Shown here: positions 53,451 to 61,143 of the stretch, one piece after another
How the letters are laid out: each line of letters opens with the position of its first letter
Position numbering within the stretch: the stretch's first letter is position 1
Assembly: GCF_016892625.1 (NCBI RefSeq)
Contig: NZ_JAFEMW010000003.1
Span: 1 to 64,000, forward strand
Source: Brevibacterium sp. RIT 803
Lineage (GTDB): Bacteria > Actinomycetota > Actinomycetes > Actinomycetales > Brevibacteriaceae
Direction of reading: 5' to 3'
Length of the DNA: 64,000 nt
Notes under the pieces: model-generated
Databases searched by the model: none
The model's input: the letters and a program-made list of their open reading frames with translations, nothing else
What the model was told of the DNA's origin: nothing
Program-made: the position numbers and the translations under genes

Positions 53451-53480
53451 GTCGCTATATTATCGTGTATTGTCGCTATA
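53451..53480. promoter_or_regulatory. tetR/SDR operator: GTCGCTATA direct repeats
   Basis: Copies at 53451-53459 and 53472-53480 are 21 bases apart, two helical turns. CTATA and TATAG ends (53455 and 53477) also make an inverted pair. The tetR -10 box TAATAT (53457-53462, minus) and a plus-strand TATAGT (53476-53481) lie inside. Confidence 0.55.
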
Positions 53481-53513
53481 GTCAGATGTACCACCGATAC
53501 AAGCGGAGATGCC

Positions 53514-54269
53514 ATGACCGATCAATCACTCCAGGGCAAGCACATCCTCATCGCCGGCGGCGGAAAGAATCTGGGCGGGCTCATCGCCCAGCAGGCCGCC
53601 GAGGCGGGCGCCGATATAGCCATTCACTACAATTCCGAATCCTCCCGCAGTGAGGCCGAGGCCACTCTCGCCGCGGTCGAGTCGAGCGGGGCAAAGGGCG
53701 TGCTCCTGACCGGAGACCTCACCCGGCCTGCCAACGTCGAGAAGCTGTTCGCTGATGCCGCCTCGGCGCTGGGAACGATCGACATCGCAGTGAATACGAC
53801 GGGCAAGGTGCTGCGCAAGCCGATCGCGGACACCACAGAAGACGAGTACGACTCGATGTTCGACATCAACTCCAAAGCCGCCTACTTCTTCATCAAGGAG
53901 GCGGGGAAGCACCTTGCCGACAACGGCAAGATCATCACCATCGTCACGGCGCTGCTTGCGGCATTCACGGACGGGTATTCGACCTACGCCGGCGGCAAGA
54001 GCCCGGTCGAGCACTTCACCAGGGCGGCTGCGAAGGAGTACGCTGAGCGTGGAATCTCGGTCACGGCGATTGCCCCGGGGCCGATGGACACTCCGTTCTT
54101 CTACGGTCAGGAAACACCCGAACGGGTGGAGTTCCACAAATCGCAGGGCATGGGCAATCAACTCACTCAGATCGAGGACATCGCTCCGATCGTGCGGTTC
54201 CTCGCCACCGAGGGCTGGTGGATCACCGGCCAGACGATCTTCGCCAACGGCGGATACACCACTCGCTGA
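53514..54269 (+). CDS. Short-chain dehydrogenase/reductase
   Basis: A 251-residue NAD(P)-dependent SDR. Cofactor motif LIAGGGKNLGGLIAQQAAEA at the N-terminus, NTTGKVLRKPIADTTED in the NAG region, and the active Tyr-Lys in YAGGKSPVEHF. The usual catalytic Ser, 13 residues before the Tyr, is Thr. The C-terminal IFANGGYTTR is classic. GGAG lies ahead of the ATG at 53514. It is followed after 56 bases by a SnoaL-like gene in the same direction; both are probably induced through the divergent TetR. Substrate unknown. Confidence 0.9.
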   Translation: MTDQSLQGKHILIAGGGKNLGGLIAQQAAEAGADIAIHYNSESSRSEAEATLAAVESSGAKGVLLTGDLTRPANVEKLFADAASALGTIDIAVNTTGKVLRKPIADTTEDEYDSMFDINSKAAYFFIKEAGKHLADNGKIITIVTALLAAFTDGYSTYAGGKSPVEHFTRAAAKEYAERGISVTAIAPGPMDTPFFYGQETPERVEFHKSQGMGNQLTQIEDIAPIVRFLATEGWWITGQTIFANGGYTTR

Positions 54270-54325
54270 CCCACCGCGCACACAGCACACACAGCACATA
54301 TCTCAAAGAAGCTAAGGAACACCAA

Positions 54326-54655
54326 ATGTCAGATCTGCAGATTCCCGAGCCCGTCGCCGGCTTCATCGACGCCGTCAACGCCCACGACGACCAGGGCTTC
54401 CTCGACGCCTTCACCGCCGATGGCACCGTCGATGACTGGGGCAGAGAATTCACCGGCCGCGATGCCATCAAGGCCTGGAGCGACAAGGAATTCATCGGCG
54501 CGACCGGCACCCTCACGCCCGAAGAGGTCTCGAACGATGGTGATGAGGTCACCGTCATCGGCGACTGGCGCTCAACTCACGCGAACGGCCGATCCTCGTT
54601 CACCTTCGCCGTCGACGGCGCCAAGCTGAGCCGGATGACGATCCGCGAGGGCTGA
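54326..54655 (+). CDS. SnoaL/NTF2-like protein
   Basis: A 109-residue cone-barrel protein: VAGFIDAVNAHDDQGFLDAF, WGREFTGRDAIKAWSD and a C-terminal LSRMTIREG. Such proteins are small isomerases, hydrolases or binding proteins. AAGGA precedes the ATG at 54326. Likely co-transcribed with the SDR gene and ended by the hairpin at 54675-54703. Confidence 0.82.
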   Translation: MSDLQIPEPVAGFIDAVNAHDDQGFLDAFTADGTVDDWGREFTGRDAIKAWSDKEFIGATGTLTPEEVSNDGDEVTVIGDWRSTHANGRSSFTFAVDGAKLSRMTIREG

Positions 54656-54674
54656 ATAACCTCATCCAACCAGG

Positions 54675-54703
54675 GGCCGTCGGATGTCAGTCATCCGGCG
54701 GCC
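54675..54703 (+). terminator. Terminator of the SDR-SnoaL unit
   Basis: 12-bp stem (54675-54686 with 54692-54703; arm GGCCGTCGGATG, one G-U pair) followed by TCTT, 20 bases after the stop codon. Confidence 0.75.
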
Positions 54704-54750
54704 TCTTCGCGTGCCCGTGTGGCAGAATTGCCGTGATGCACATCAGCGTC

Positions 54751-54837
54751 ACGGCGGTGGGGCTCGCCGTACCCAACCTCGGTTCTCCGACAACAGTCCC
54801 TACCTCGACCGGCGTCAGCATGCCCAGAAGGTAGGAG
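54751..54837 (+). ncRNA. Fluoride riboswitch (crcB motif)
   Basis: ACGGCG-GTGGGGCT-CGCCGT (54751-54770) forms the P1 stem and loop of the crcB motif. A TCGG-TTCT-CCGA hairpin (about 54779-54790) follows. The loop GGGGCT pairs with AGTCCC (54795-54800), the expected pseudoknot. The 3' end CCTACC (54799-54804) is complementary to GGTAGG (54830-54835), part of the crcB ribosome binding site. Pairing of those two would shut translation without fluoride, and fluoride binding would hold the 3' end in the pseudoknot. Confidence 0.8.
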
Positions 54838-54842
54838 TTCCC

Positions 54843-55280
54843 ATGAGCAACGTCCCCAGCAATACCAGACCCGCCCATCTGCGCCTGCCCTATCTGGGAT
54901 TGGCGCTCATCGGCGGCACATTCGGCACTGCTGCCCGCGAGGCCATCACACTTGCGCTCCCCTCCGCAGACGGCATTCCGTGGGCGATCTTCGCCGTCAA
55001 CATCCTCGGCTCCTTCCTACTGGGGCTGCTTCTCGATGCCCTGGCCCGAATGGGTCCCGATGAGGGACGCAGGCGTCGGCTGCGGATCCTGGTCGGAACC
55101 GGGTTCATGGGTGGCTTCACCACCTACAGCGCGCTGGCTGCGGCCACAGCGAGCCTCCTCAGCGAGGGGGATGTCGGTGCCGGGATCACCTACGGCCTGG
55201 GCACAGTGCTCGTCGGCGGTCTGGCCACGTGGGCAGGCATCGCCGTGGCAACTGTCGCGCACAATCGAGGCGCGAAATGA
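54843..55280 (+). CDS. crcB: Fluoride channel CrcB/FluC, first subunit
   Basis: A 145-residue four-helix membrane protein. GGTFGTAAREAITLALPS, FAVNILGSFLLGLLLDAL and GTGFMGGFTTYSALAA hold the conserved Arg, Asn and Phe/Thr of the fluoride pore. FluC channels export fluoride passively as dual-topology dimers; gene pairs make heterodimers. GGTAGGAG five bases before the ATG at 54843 is the site predicted to be masked by the riboswitch. The stop overlaps the next crcB (ATGA). Confidence 0.93.
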   Translation: MSNVPSNTRPAHLRLPYLGLALIGGTFGTAAREAITLALPSADGIPWAIFAVNILGSFLLGLLLDALARMGPDEGRRRRLRILVGTGFMGGFTTYSALAAATASLLSEGDVGAGITYGLGTVLVGGLATWAGIAVATVAHNRGAK

Positions 55281-55654
55281 CGCCGCTGATCTTCATCGCG
55301 CTCGCCCTGGCCGGGGGCATCGGCGCCTCCGCGAGGATGCTGCTCGACGGGATCATCAGATCACGCGTGAGCAGCGCCTTCCCCTGGGCCACGATCGCCA
55401 TCAACGTCAGCGGGTCACTGGCGCTGGGGCTGCTGACCGGGCTGGCCAGCGCCTCGATCCTGCCCGAGGAGTGGCAGCTTGTCGTCGGCACAGGCTTCCT
55501 CGGCGGGTACACGACATTTTCGACCGCCAGCTTCGAGACCATCCGCCTCATCCAGGAACGCCAGTGGGCTCTCAGCCTATTCAACGGCATCGGCACGCTG
55601 GTGGTGGCGACCGCAGCGGCAGGATTGGGACTGTGGATCGGCGGGCTGATGTGA
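55277..55654 (+). CDS. crcB: Fluoride channel CrcB/FluC, second subunit
   Basis: A 125-residue paralogue: LAGGIGASARMLLDGIIR, WATIAINVSGSLALGLLTG and GTGFLGGYTTFSTASFE. Starting inside the first crcB stop codon, it should be made in equal amount and form a heterodimer in opposite orientation. A strong hairpin follows. Confidence 0.93.
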   Translation: MTPLIFIALALAGGIGASARMLLDGIIRSRVSSAFPWATIAINVSGSLALGLLTGLASASILPEEWQLVVGTGFLGGYTTFSTASFETIRLIQERQWALSLFNGIGTLVVATAAAGLGLWIGGLM

Positions 55655-55658
55655 CGCT

Positions 55659-55691
55659 GGTGCGGGCGGAGTCAACTGCTCCACCCGCACC
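55659..55691. terminator. Bidirectional terminator crcB / Old Yellow Enzyme
   Basis: 13-bp stem with one mismatch (55659-55671 with 55679-55691; arm GGTGCGGG) between convergent genes. Confidence 0.7.
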
Positions 55692-55717
55692 TATGCTCAC
55701 AGTCTCAGACCGACAGC

Positions 55718-56794
55718 CTACTTATGCGCCCGCAGGTACTGTGTCGGCTTGTAGTCGATCTCGTGACGCAGTGCGGCTGCGGCGCGAATAGGGAAGTTGG
55801 GATCGCGCAGCGATTCGCGGCCAAGGAGAATGACGTCGGCCTGCTCGGTCGCCAGAATATGCTCGGCCTGGAACGGCTCGGTGATGAGTCCGACTGCAGC
55901 GGTGGGGATGTCGGCCTGCTTGCGGATTCCGGCAGCGAAGCTCGTCTGGTAGCCGGGGCCAACCGGGATCTTGGCCACGACGTTCGCACCAGTCGAAACG
56001 TCGACCAGATCAACCCCGTGGTCCTTCAACCACCCCGACAGCTGAGCCGTATCATCGAGAGTCAGCCCGCCTTCAGTCCAGTCCGTCGCGGATAGGCGTA
56101 CGAGCACGGGAACGTCTTCGCCCACCTCGGCGCGGGTGGCGTCAACGACCTCGAGGAGGAAACGGGCCCTGTTCTCTGGGGTTCCGCCGTAAGAGTCGTT
56201 GCGGGTGTTGGACAGCGGGGAGAGAAACTCATGGAGCAGGTAGCCGTGCGCACCGTGAATTTCCACGAAGTCGAAACCGGCCTCCATCGACCTGCGAGCT
56301 GAGTCCGCGAAGGCAGTGACAGTCTCAGCGATCTCTGCTTCGGTGAGCTCACGTGGCGTGTTCAGTCCGGGGAAGGCCACTGCGGAGGGCGCGAGAGTCT
56401 CCCAGCCGCCTTCGCTCTCGGACAGGCTGCCTTCATTGCCGTATCCCAAGTCGGGGTAGGTCGAGGCCTTACGCCCTGCATGGGCCAGCTGGATTCCAGC
56501 CGCGGCTCCCTGCGAGTGCATGAAGTCGACGATCGGCACCAGAGCATCACGCTGTTCGTCGTTCCACATACCCAGGTCCCGCGGAGAGATCCGTCCTTCA
56601 GGAGTAACGCCTGCGGCTTCGACGATGATGGCGCCTGCGCCGCCCTTGGCCATCGATCCGTAGTGGACGAAATGCCATGGTGTGACAACGCCGTCAAGGT
56701 GGTCTGCCGAGTACTGGCACATCGGCGGCACCCATGCACGGTTGCGGAAAGTCACGCCACGCAGGGTGAGTGGTTCGAACAGCAGGTTGGACAT
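55718..56794 (-). CDS. NADPH dehydrogenase, YqjM/NamA-type Old Yellow Enzyme
   Basis: A 358-residue FMN ene-reductase. WVPPMCQYSADHLDG holds the redox-tuning Cys and Tyr typical of the YqjM class, and QLAHAGRKAS and EIHGAHGYLLHEFLSP supply the substrate His pair; SNTRNDSYGG and VGLITEP bind FMN. It reduces activated C=C bonds of enals, enones and nitro compounds at NADPH cost. GAGGTC precedes the ATG. The divergent ArsR at 56969 is the likely regulator through dyads at 56821-56872. Confidence 0.93.
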   Translation of the reverse strand: MSNLLFEPLTLRGVTFRNRAWVPPMCQYSADHLDGVVTPWHFVHYGSMAKGGAGAIIVEAAGVTPEGRISPRDLGMWNDEQRDALVPIVDFMHSQGAAAGIQLAHAGRKASTYPDLGYGNEGSLSESEGGWETLAPSAVAFPGLNTPRELTEAEIAETVTAFADSARRSMEAGFDFVEIHGAHGYLLHEFLSPLSNTRNDSYGGTPENRARFLLEVVDATRAEVGEDVPVLVRLSATDWTEGGLTLDDTAQLSGWLKDHGVDLVDVSTGANVVAKIPVGPGYQTSFAAGIRKQADIPTAAVGLITEPFQAEHILATEQADVILLGRESLRDPNFPIRAAAALRHEIDYKPTQYLRAHK

Positions 56795-56820
56795 AAGACC
56801 TCGTGATCATCGGTAGTGGG

Positions 56821-56872
56821 CTCGAGTCGTGGATGCTGGACTCGAGATGAAGTACGAAACTCCTCGTACTTC
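56821..56872. promoter_or_regulatory. Two dyads between the ene-reductase and arsR
   Basis: CTCGAGTC...GACTCGAG (56821-56828 with 56839-56846) and GAAGTACGA-AACTCC-TCGTACTTC (56849-56857 with 56864-56872). The second is repeated as a looser TACTACGAA...GACGTAC pattern near 56884-56905, suggesting tandem repressor sites. Confidence 0.55.
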
Positions 56873-56968
56873 GACAGTTACCGTACTACGAATAAAGACG
56901 TACAATCAAAGGACAGTGAAACAATGTGACAGGAAGATCACCGAGATACTCAGACGAGGAGGCAGCAC

Positions 56969-57304
56969 ATGAGAACTCTCGACCACCCTGAACGGGATGA
57001 GATGCGACTCGACACCGTGCTCGCCGCGCTCGCCGACCCGATTCGCAGACACATCGCCTGCCGCCTGAACAGCACCGACGACGATCATGCCTGCGCGACA
57101 TTCGAGCTGCCGGTATCGAAGTCGACGTCGACCTATCACTTCAGAACCCTGCGCGAGGCTGGTGTGATCCGCCAGGAGTACCAGGGCACGTCGATCATGA
57201 ACTCGCTGCGCAAGGACGATCTCGACGCCCGCTTCCCCGGACTGCTCGATTCGGTCTTCACCGCCCAGAACATCGAAGGCGGAGCGGCAGTCATCTCAGC
57301 CTGA
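56969..57304 (+). CDS. ArsR-family regulator (ene-reductase partner)
   Basis: A 111-residue winged-helix repressor: RLDTVLAALADPIRRHIACR, then VSKSTSTYHFRTLREAGVIR and RKDDLDARFPGLLDSVF. CDDDHACATF contains one Cys of unknown role. GAGGAGG lies before the ATG. It faces the Old Yellow Enzyme gene, an arrangement seen with electrophile-responsive repressors; a thiol-reactive signal is a reasonable guess. Confidence 0.88.
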   Translation: MRTLDHPERDEMRLDTVLAALADPIRRHIACRLNSTDDDHACATFELPVSKSTSTYHFRTLREAGVIRQEYQGTSIMNSLRKDDLDARFPGLLDSVFTAQNIEGGAAVISA

Positions 57305-57527
57305 GGCACGGACCACACCCTCAGCTTCGGACTGCAGCCAGCCGAGGCACTCGCTGCTTCGCCTGCTGCAGACAGCACGCGCCAGGCACATCACCATTGA
57401 CCACTGACCGCATTGCCCAGCACTCAACTCCTCTGATATGTTGCTTACACTGTAAACATTGATTACAGTGTAAACATCGAGAGGCCTCAGGCCTCGCGCT
57501 TCCCCGCACTATCAAAGGAAACTACCC
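57305..57527. promoter_or_regulatory. Region with the 29-bp dyad TTACACTGTAA
   Basis: TTACACTGTAA-ACATTGA-TTACAGTGTAA (57445-57473), perfect 11-bp arms, 55 bases before the GlsB-like gene. TGTAAACATYGA also repeats directly. It looks like a TetR operator; the TetR gene at 57965 is the nearest candidate. Confidence 0.6.
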
Positions 57528-57800
57528 ATGGGCTTCATCGCTTACCTCGTCCTCGGCCTCATCGCCGGGGCTATCGCAAAGTTGATCCTGCCGGGACGTC
57601 AGGGCGGCGGCTGGATCGCCACCCTCATCCTGGGCGTCATCGGCGCACTCCTAGGCGGCTGGATCGGCAGTGCCGTGTTCGGCGCGGGAGTCAGCTCGTT
57701 CTTCGATATCTCCACCTGGCTGTGCGCCATCGGCGGTTCGCTGATCGTCCTCATCGTCTGGGGACTCATCACCGGCCGCAGTCGGGCCGCCAAGGCCTGA
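57528..57800 (+). CDS. GlsB/YeaQ/YmgE-family stress membrane protein
   Basis: A 90-residue, three-helix protein of the transglycosylase-associated family: IAYLVLGLIAGAIAKLILPG, GGWIATLILGVIGALLGGWI and a hydrophobic third segment ending WGLITGRSRAAKA. Members respond to general or envelope stress; no enzymatic activity is shown. AAAGGAAA precedes the ATG. The perfect dyad upstream suggests a dedicated repressor. Confidence 0.88.
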   Translation: MGFIAYLVLGLIAGAIAKLILPGRQGGGWIATLILGVIGALLGGWIGSAVFGAGVSSFFDISTWLCAIGGSLIVLIVWGLITGRSRAAKA

Positions 57801-57964
57801 GGATCGATCCCTTCGATACCTGCACATCCCCAGTGCACTCTGCGCCCCGAGCTCACCTGAGCTCTGGGCGCAGAGTCGTCTCCGGTGACCACAGGACCGC
57901 TAGGATGAATGCGGACCGGGCCCGTTCACGGATGTCCGCCGATTCACCGATGTGAGGAGATTCC

Positions 57965-58630
57965 ATGATTCGCCGGCGTCTGAGTCGCACCGAAGTCGTT
58001 CAAGCTGCAATCACCTTCATCGACGACAACGGAGTCCAAGCCCTGACCATGAGACGGCTGGGTGCCGCACTCGGTGTCGAGGCCATGGCCCTGTACCGAC
58101 ATGTTCCCGGGCGCGAAGAACTCATCTCTGCGGCCGTCGGTGAACTCATCGACGATCTCTTCAATGACGATCTGATGCAGGAGAGGCCTTCGTCCTGGGA
58201 GGGCTATTTTCAATACGTTGCGAATGCGATGCGCAAGCTCGCGCTGACCCATCCGAAGATGTTTCCCCTGATGATCACCCAACCGCCAGATGCCCCGTGG
58301 CTGCGCCCACCCTTGCGCAGCATCCGCTGGGTCGACTATTTCCTCACGTCACTGAAGGAGTATGGGTTCTCCGACGATCGTGCCGTCAGCGCCTACAAAG
58401 CCTTCACCAGCTTCCTCCTCGGCGACCTTCTGCTCCAAGTATCGGCCCTGGGCGTCAGTCCAGTTCCGATTGCGGAGAACAGCAGCGACGAGCAGGACAA
58501 CGAGAACCTTGGTGACTATCCGACGGTGCAACGGCTGCAGAGCAAACTCGCTGAGAACCATTCCGCCCGAGAGTTCGACGACGGACTCGACGACCTCATC
58601 GAACGACTCCGCACCGCGATGGACTCCTAG
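57965..58630 (+). CDS. TetR-family regulator (class-A TetR_C type)
   Basis: A 221-residue regulator: RLSRTEVVQAAITFIDDNGV, then MRRLGAALGVEAMALYRHVP and a TetR_C_1-like effector domain (WEGYFQYVANAMRKLALTHP). GTGAGGAG precedes the ATG. It is first in line with three downstream genes (48-base gap, then overlaps) and may control them or the dyad at 57445. Confidence 0.88.
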   Translation: MIRRRLSRTEVVQAAITFIDDNGVQALTMRRLGAALGVEAMALYRHVPGREELISAAVGELIDDLFNDDLMQERPSSWEGYFQYVANAMRKLALTHPKMFPLMITQPPDAPWLRPPLRSIRWVDYFLTSLKEYGFSDDRAVSAYKAFTSFLLGDLLLQVSALGVSPVPIAENSSDEQDNENLGDYPTVQRLQSKLAENHSAREFDDGLDDLIERLRTAMDS

Positions 58631-58678
58631 CACCCTGCTCTCTTCCGTCCAGGCACCGATTATCCCGAAGGAAACGAT

Positions 58679-59740
58679 ATGAGCAGAGACTTCGCTAGTT
58701 CCGACTCAGGTGGCTTCTCCTCTCCACTGGCCCCCTGGTTCGAGCTCCCCCGAGCGTCCTCCCAGCGTGAGGCCCTGATTCAGCTGGTCACTGACGGCAC
58801 AGCCCCACCGACGAAGATCACCTCACTGCAGAACCATTTGGACCTCACCGGTACCTCGTCCCAACTGCACCAGTGGGAGGCTCTGTCGATGGTCGCGTCG
58901 ATCGATGTGGCCGTCGCCCGCATGCTCGAGCCCCATATCGATGCCCTCGGCATCATCGCCGAGGCGGGTCTCGAGCCACCCGGAGACCAGACCACATGGG
59001 GTGTCTATGCTGCGGAAGTCCCTGGAAAGGTCGTCACTGTCGCCGAGGCGGATGGCTGCACCGTCATCACCGGAGAGAAGGCGTGGTGTTCCTTGGCATC
59101 AGAGTTGAGTCATGCCATCGTCATCGCCCATCGCAATGGACACGGGCAGGCTGTGGCGGTGGGCATGGATGATCCGCGAGTCCATCCCGACCAAACCGCA
59201 TGGCCGAGCCTTGGTCTCCGCGAGATCCCCAGCGGGTCTGTGACGTTTGCCCAGGCTCCCGCCGAGGCGGTCGGTCCGCCCGGCTGGTACCTCGACCGTC
59301 CGTCGTTCGCCTGGGGCGGGATCAGGGTCGCCGCCTGCTGGTTCGGTGGTGCCCTGGGCCTGGCGCAGAATGCGGCGCGCCGACATTTCGCGCGCCCCTC
59401 TCCCGCACCGATGGGCGATCTCTGCTTGGGACAGCTCGATGCGGAGATCTTCGCGACCCGTTCGGTGCTCGCTCACGCGGCCGAGGCCGCAGACGGTGAC
59501 GAGGAATTCTCACGCGATGATGCCTGGTCGTTAGCTCTGCGGGTGCGCAACATCGTCTATCGCGGTGCCCAGCAGATTCAGCTTTTGAGCCGAGAGCTCG
59601 CAGGGCCTGCCGCACTCACCGGCGACAGAGCCTTCGCGAAGGCCGACGCGGACCTCACCGTCTACCTCAGCCAACACCACGGGCCCCGCGACGAGGCGTC
59701 CCTGGGCGAAGCGCTCGTGAGAGATTTCACAGCACAATGA
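58679..59740 (+). CDS. Acyl-CoA-dehydrogenase-like flavoprotein
   Basis: A 353-residue protein of the acyl-CoA dehydrogenase fold: QWEALSMVASIDVAVARMLE, EADGCTVITGEKAWCSLASE (middle beta-domain with the GEKxWCS motif) and a helical C-terminus (FGGALGLAQNAARRHFARPS). The usual catalytic Glu near YEG is not seen, and the N-terminal helix domain is short, so it may be an FAD oxidase or hydroxylase rather than a true dehydrogenase. AAGGAAAC precedes the ATG. Its stop overlaps the next start (ATGA), tying it to the PIG-L/methyltransferase. Confidence 0.75.
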   Translation: MSRDFASSDSGGFSSPLAPWFELPRASSQREALIQLVTDGTAPPTKITSLQNHLDLTGTSSQLHQWEALSMVASIDVAVARMLEPHIDALGIIAEAGLEPPGDQTTWGVYAAEVPGKVVTVAEADGCTVITGEKAWCSLASELSHAIVIAHRNGHGQAVAVGMDDPRVHPDQTAWPSLGLREIPSGSVTFAQAPAEAVGPPGWYLDRPSFAWGGIRVAACWFGGALGLAQNAARRHFARPSPAPMGDLCLGQLDAEIFATRSVLAHAAEAADGDEEFSRDDAWSLALRVRNIVYRGAQQIQLLSRELAGPAALTGDRAFAKADADLTVYLSQHHGPRDEASLGEALVRDFTAQ

Positions 59741-61143
59741 GCTTCAGTCACCTAGATGAGAGCACCAGCGAAGAGGCGTGGGTTCAGGCCGGAGCCCTCG
59801 ACCTTCCTCTCCTGACCGACGATGTCTGTGCTGAGGGTGGTTCCGTCCTGGTGCTCGCGGCCCACCCCGATGACGAAGCATTCGGCGCCGCCTCGCTGCT
59901 GTCTCACGCTCTGGCGTGCGACGCCGATGTGACGGTGCTTCTGTTCACAGCCGGGGAGAAGTCGCACCCTCATTCGACCACACACACCCGAATCCGCCTC
60001 AAACAAGTTCGCCTGCAGGAATTCGAAGCTGCGCTGAGCACGCTGGGCCCGTCAGTGACGAGCAGATTCCTCGAATTCGAGGATGGCAACCTGGCCGAGC
60101 ACAGCGACCAGATACTGCAGGAAATTGTGTCGGAGCTCTCTGCAGCTCAGGGGCCAGTCTCCATCGTCGCCCCGTACAGCCGTGATGGGCACGCCGATCA
60201 TGAGGCACTTGGTCAGGCCGCTCTGGCTGTGGGACGGCGAAGCAGGGCAATGGTTCTCGAATATCCCATCTGGTATTGGCACTGGGCTACACCCGAAGAC
60301 TCACAGTGGCGATCGTGGCGCTTCCTCCCTGACCCTGAGGGCCTGGACAGGCAGGCGGTCTTCGAATGCTACCCCTCGCAGACTCTGCCCCTGTCCGACC
60401 AGACCGGCGATGAGGCGATCCTCAGTCGGGCACAGTTGGAGCACTTCAACCGAGGCGGCGACACTTTCAAGGTGACGGACTTCGGCGCCGACAAGTCGGA
60501 GACAGCTGCCGAGGCGGGTGTCAATGACGCGCACACAGCCTCACGGGTCTTCGACGGCGTCCACATTGATCGCAGTGATCCCTGGGCCGTGCGTGATTCC
60601 GCATACGAGATCTCCAAACGTGCGACTCTGCTCGCCCACCTTCCGCAGACCTCGTTTGCCCATACGCTGGAAATCGGCTGCTCCATCGGGGTCCTCAGCG
60701 AAGAACTCGCTGAGGTGAGTGAACGCGTGACCGCTGTCGATGCCAGCAGTCAGGCTCTGACCATCGCCGAGCGGCACCGCCTGGACAACTCCCGAGTCAG
60801 TTACATTCGCGCCACGGTTCCATTCGAGTGGCCCGAGGGGCTCTTCGACTGTGTTGTCCTGTCCGAGACGGGCTTCTACCTGTCTCGAACCCAGTTGCAT
60901 CAGACTCTGCAGCGCATCAATGAGTCCACGACTCACAGTTTTGTGTTGGTGCTCTGCCATTGGAAGGGCGAGATCCGCGATTGGCCCTCGAATGCCGATG
61001 AGGTCCACGACAGCTGCCTGAGCTTCTGGCCTCAGCACAGGGTCGAGTTCCATGCTGATGCGAAGTATCGTCTCGACATCCTCACTGTGACGAAGCCCCC
61101 GAACGATTCTGCAGCAGCTGCCGGGGGCGACACCGATGATTGA
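59737..61143 (+). CDS. PIG-L deacetylase fused to SAM methyltransferase
   Basis: A 468-residue bifunctional protein. The N-terminal PIG-L/LmbE domain (about 35-230) has the zinc motif AAHPDDEAFG and RDGHADHEALG; such enzymes remove N-acetyl from GlcNAc-type groups, as MshB does. After a linker, residues about 290-450 form a class I methyltransferase with motif I LEIGCSIGVLSEELAE and VTAVDASSQALTIAERH. It lies between an ACAD-like and a glycosyltransferase gene with overlaps on both sides, pointing to the tailoring of one sugar-bearing compound. The pathway is not known. Confidence 0.85.
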   Translation: MSFSHLDESTSEEAWVQAGALDLPLLTDDVCAEGGSVLVLAAHPDDEAFGAASLLSHALACDADVTVLLFTAGEKSHPHSTTHTRIRLKQVRLQEFEAALSTLGPSVTSRFLEFEDGNLAEHSDQILQEIVSELSAAQGPVSIVAPYSRDGHADHEALGQAALAVGRRSRAMVLEYPIWYWHWATPEDSQWRSWRFLPDPEGLDRQAVFECYPSQTLPLSDQTGDEAILSRAQLEHFNRGGDTFKVTDFGADKSETAAEAGVNDAHTASRVFDGVHIDRSDPWAVRDSAYEISKRATLLAHLPQTSFAHTLEIGCSIGVLSEELAEVSERVTAVDASSQALTIAERHRLDNSRVSYIRATVPFEWPEGLFDCVVLSETGFYLSRTQLHQTLQRINESTTHSFVLVLCHWKGEIRDWPSNADEVHDSCLSFWPQHRVEFHADAKYRLDILTVTKPPNDSAAAAGGDTDD

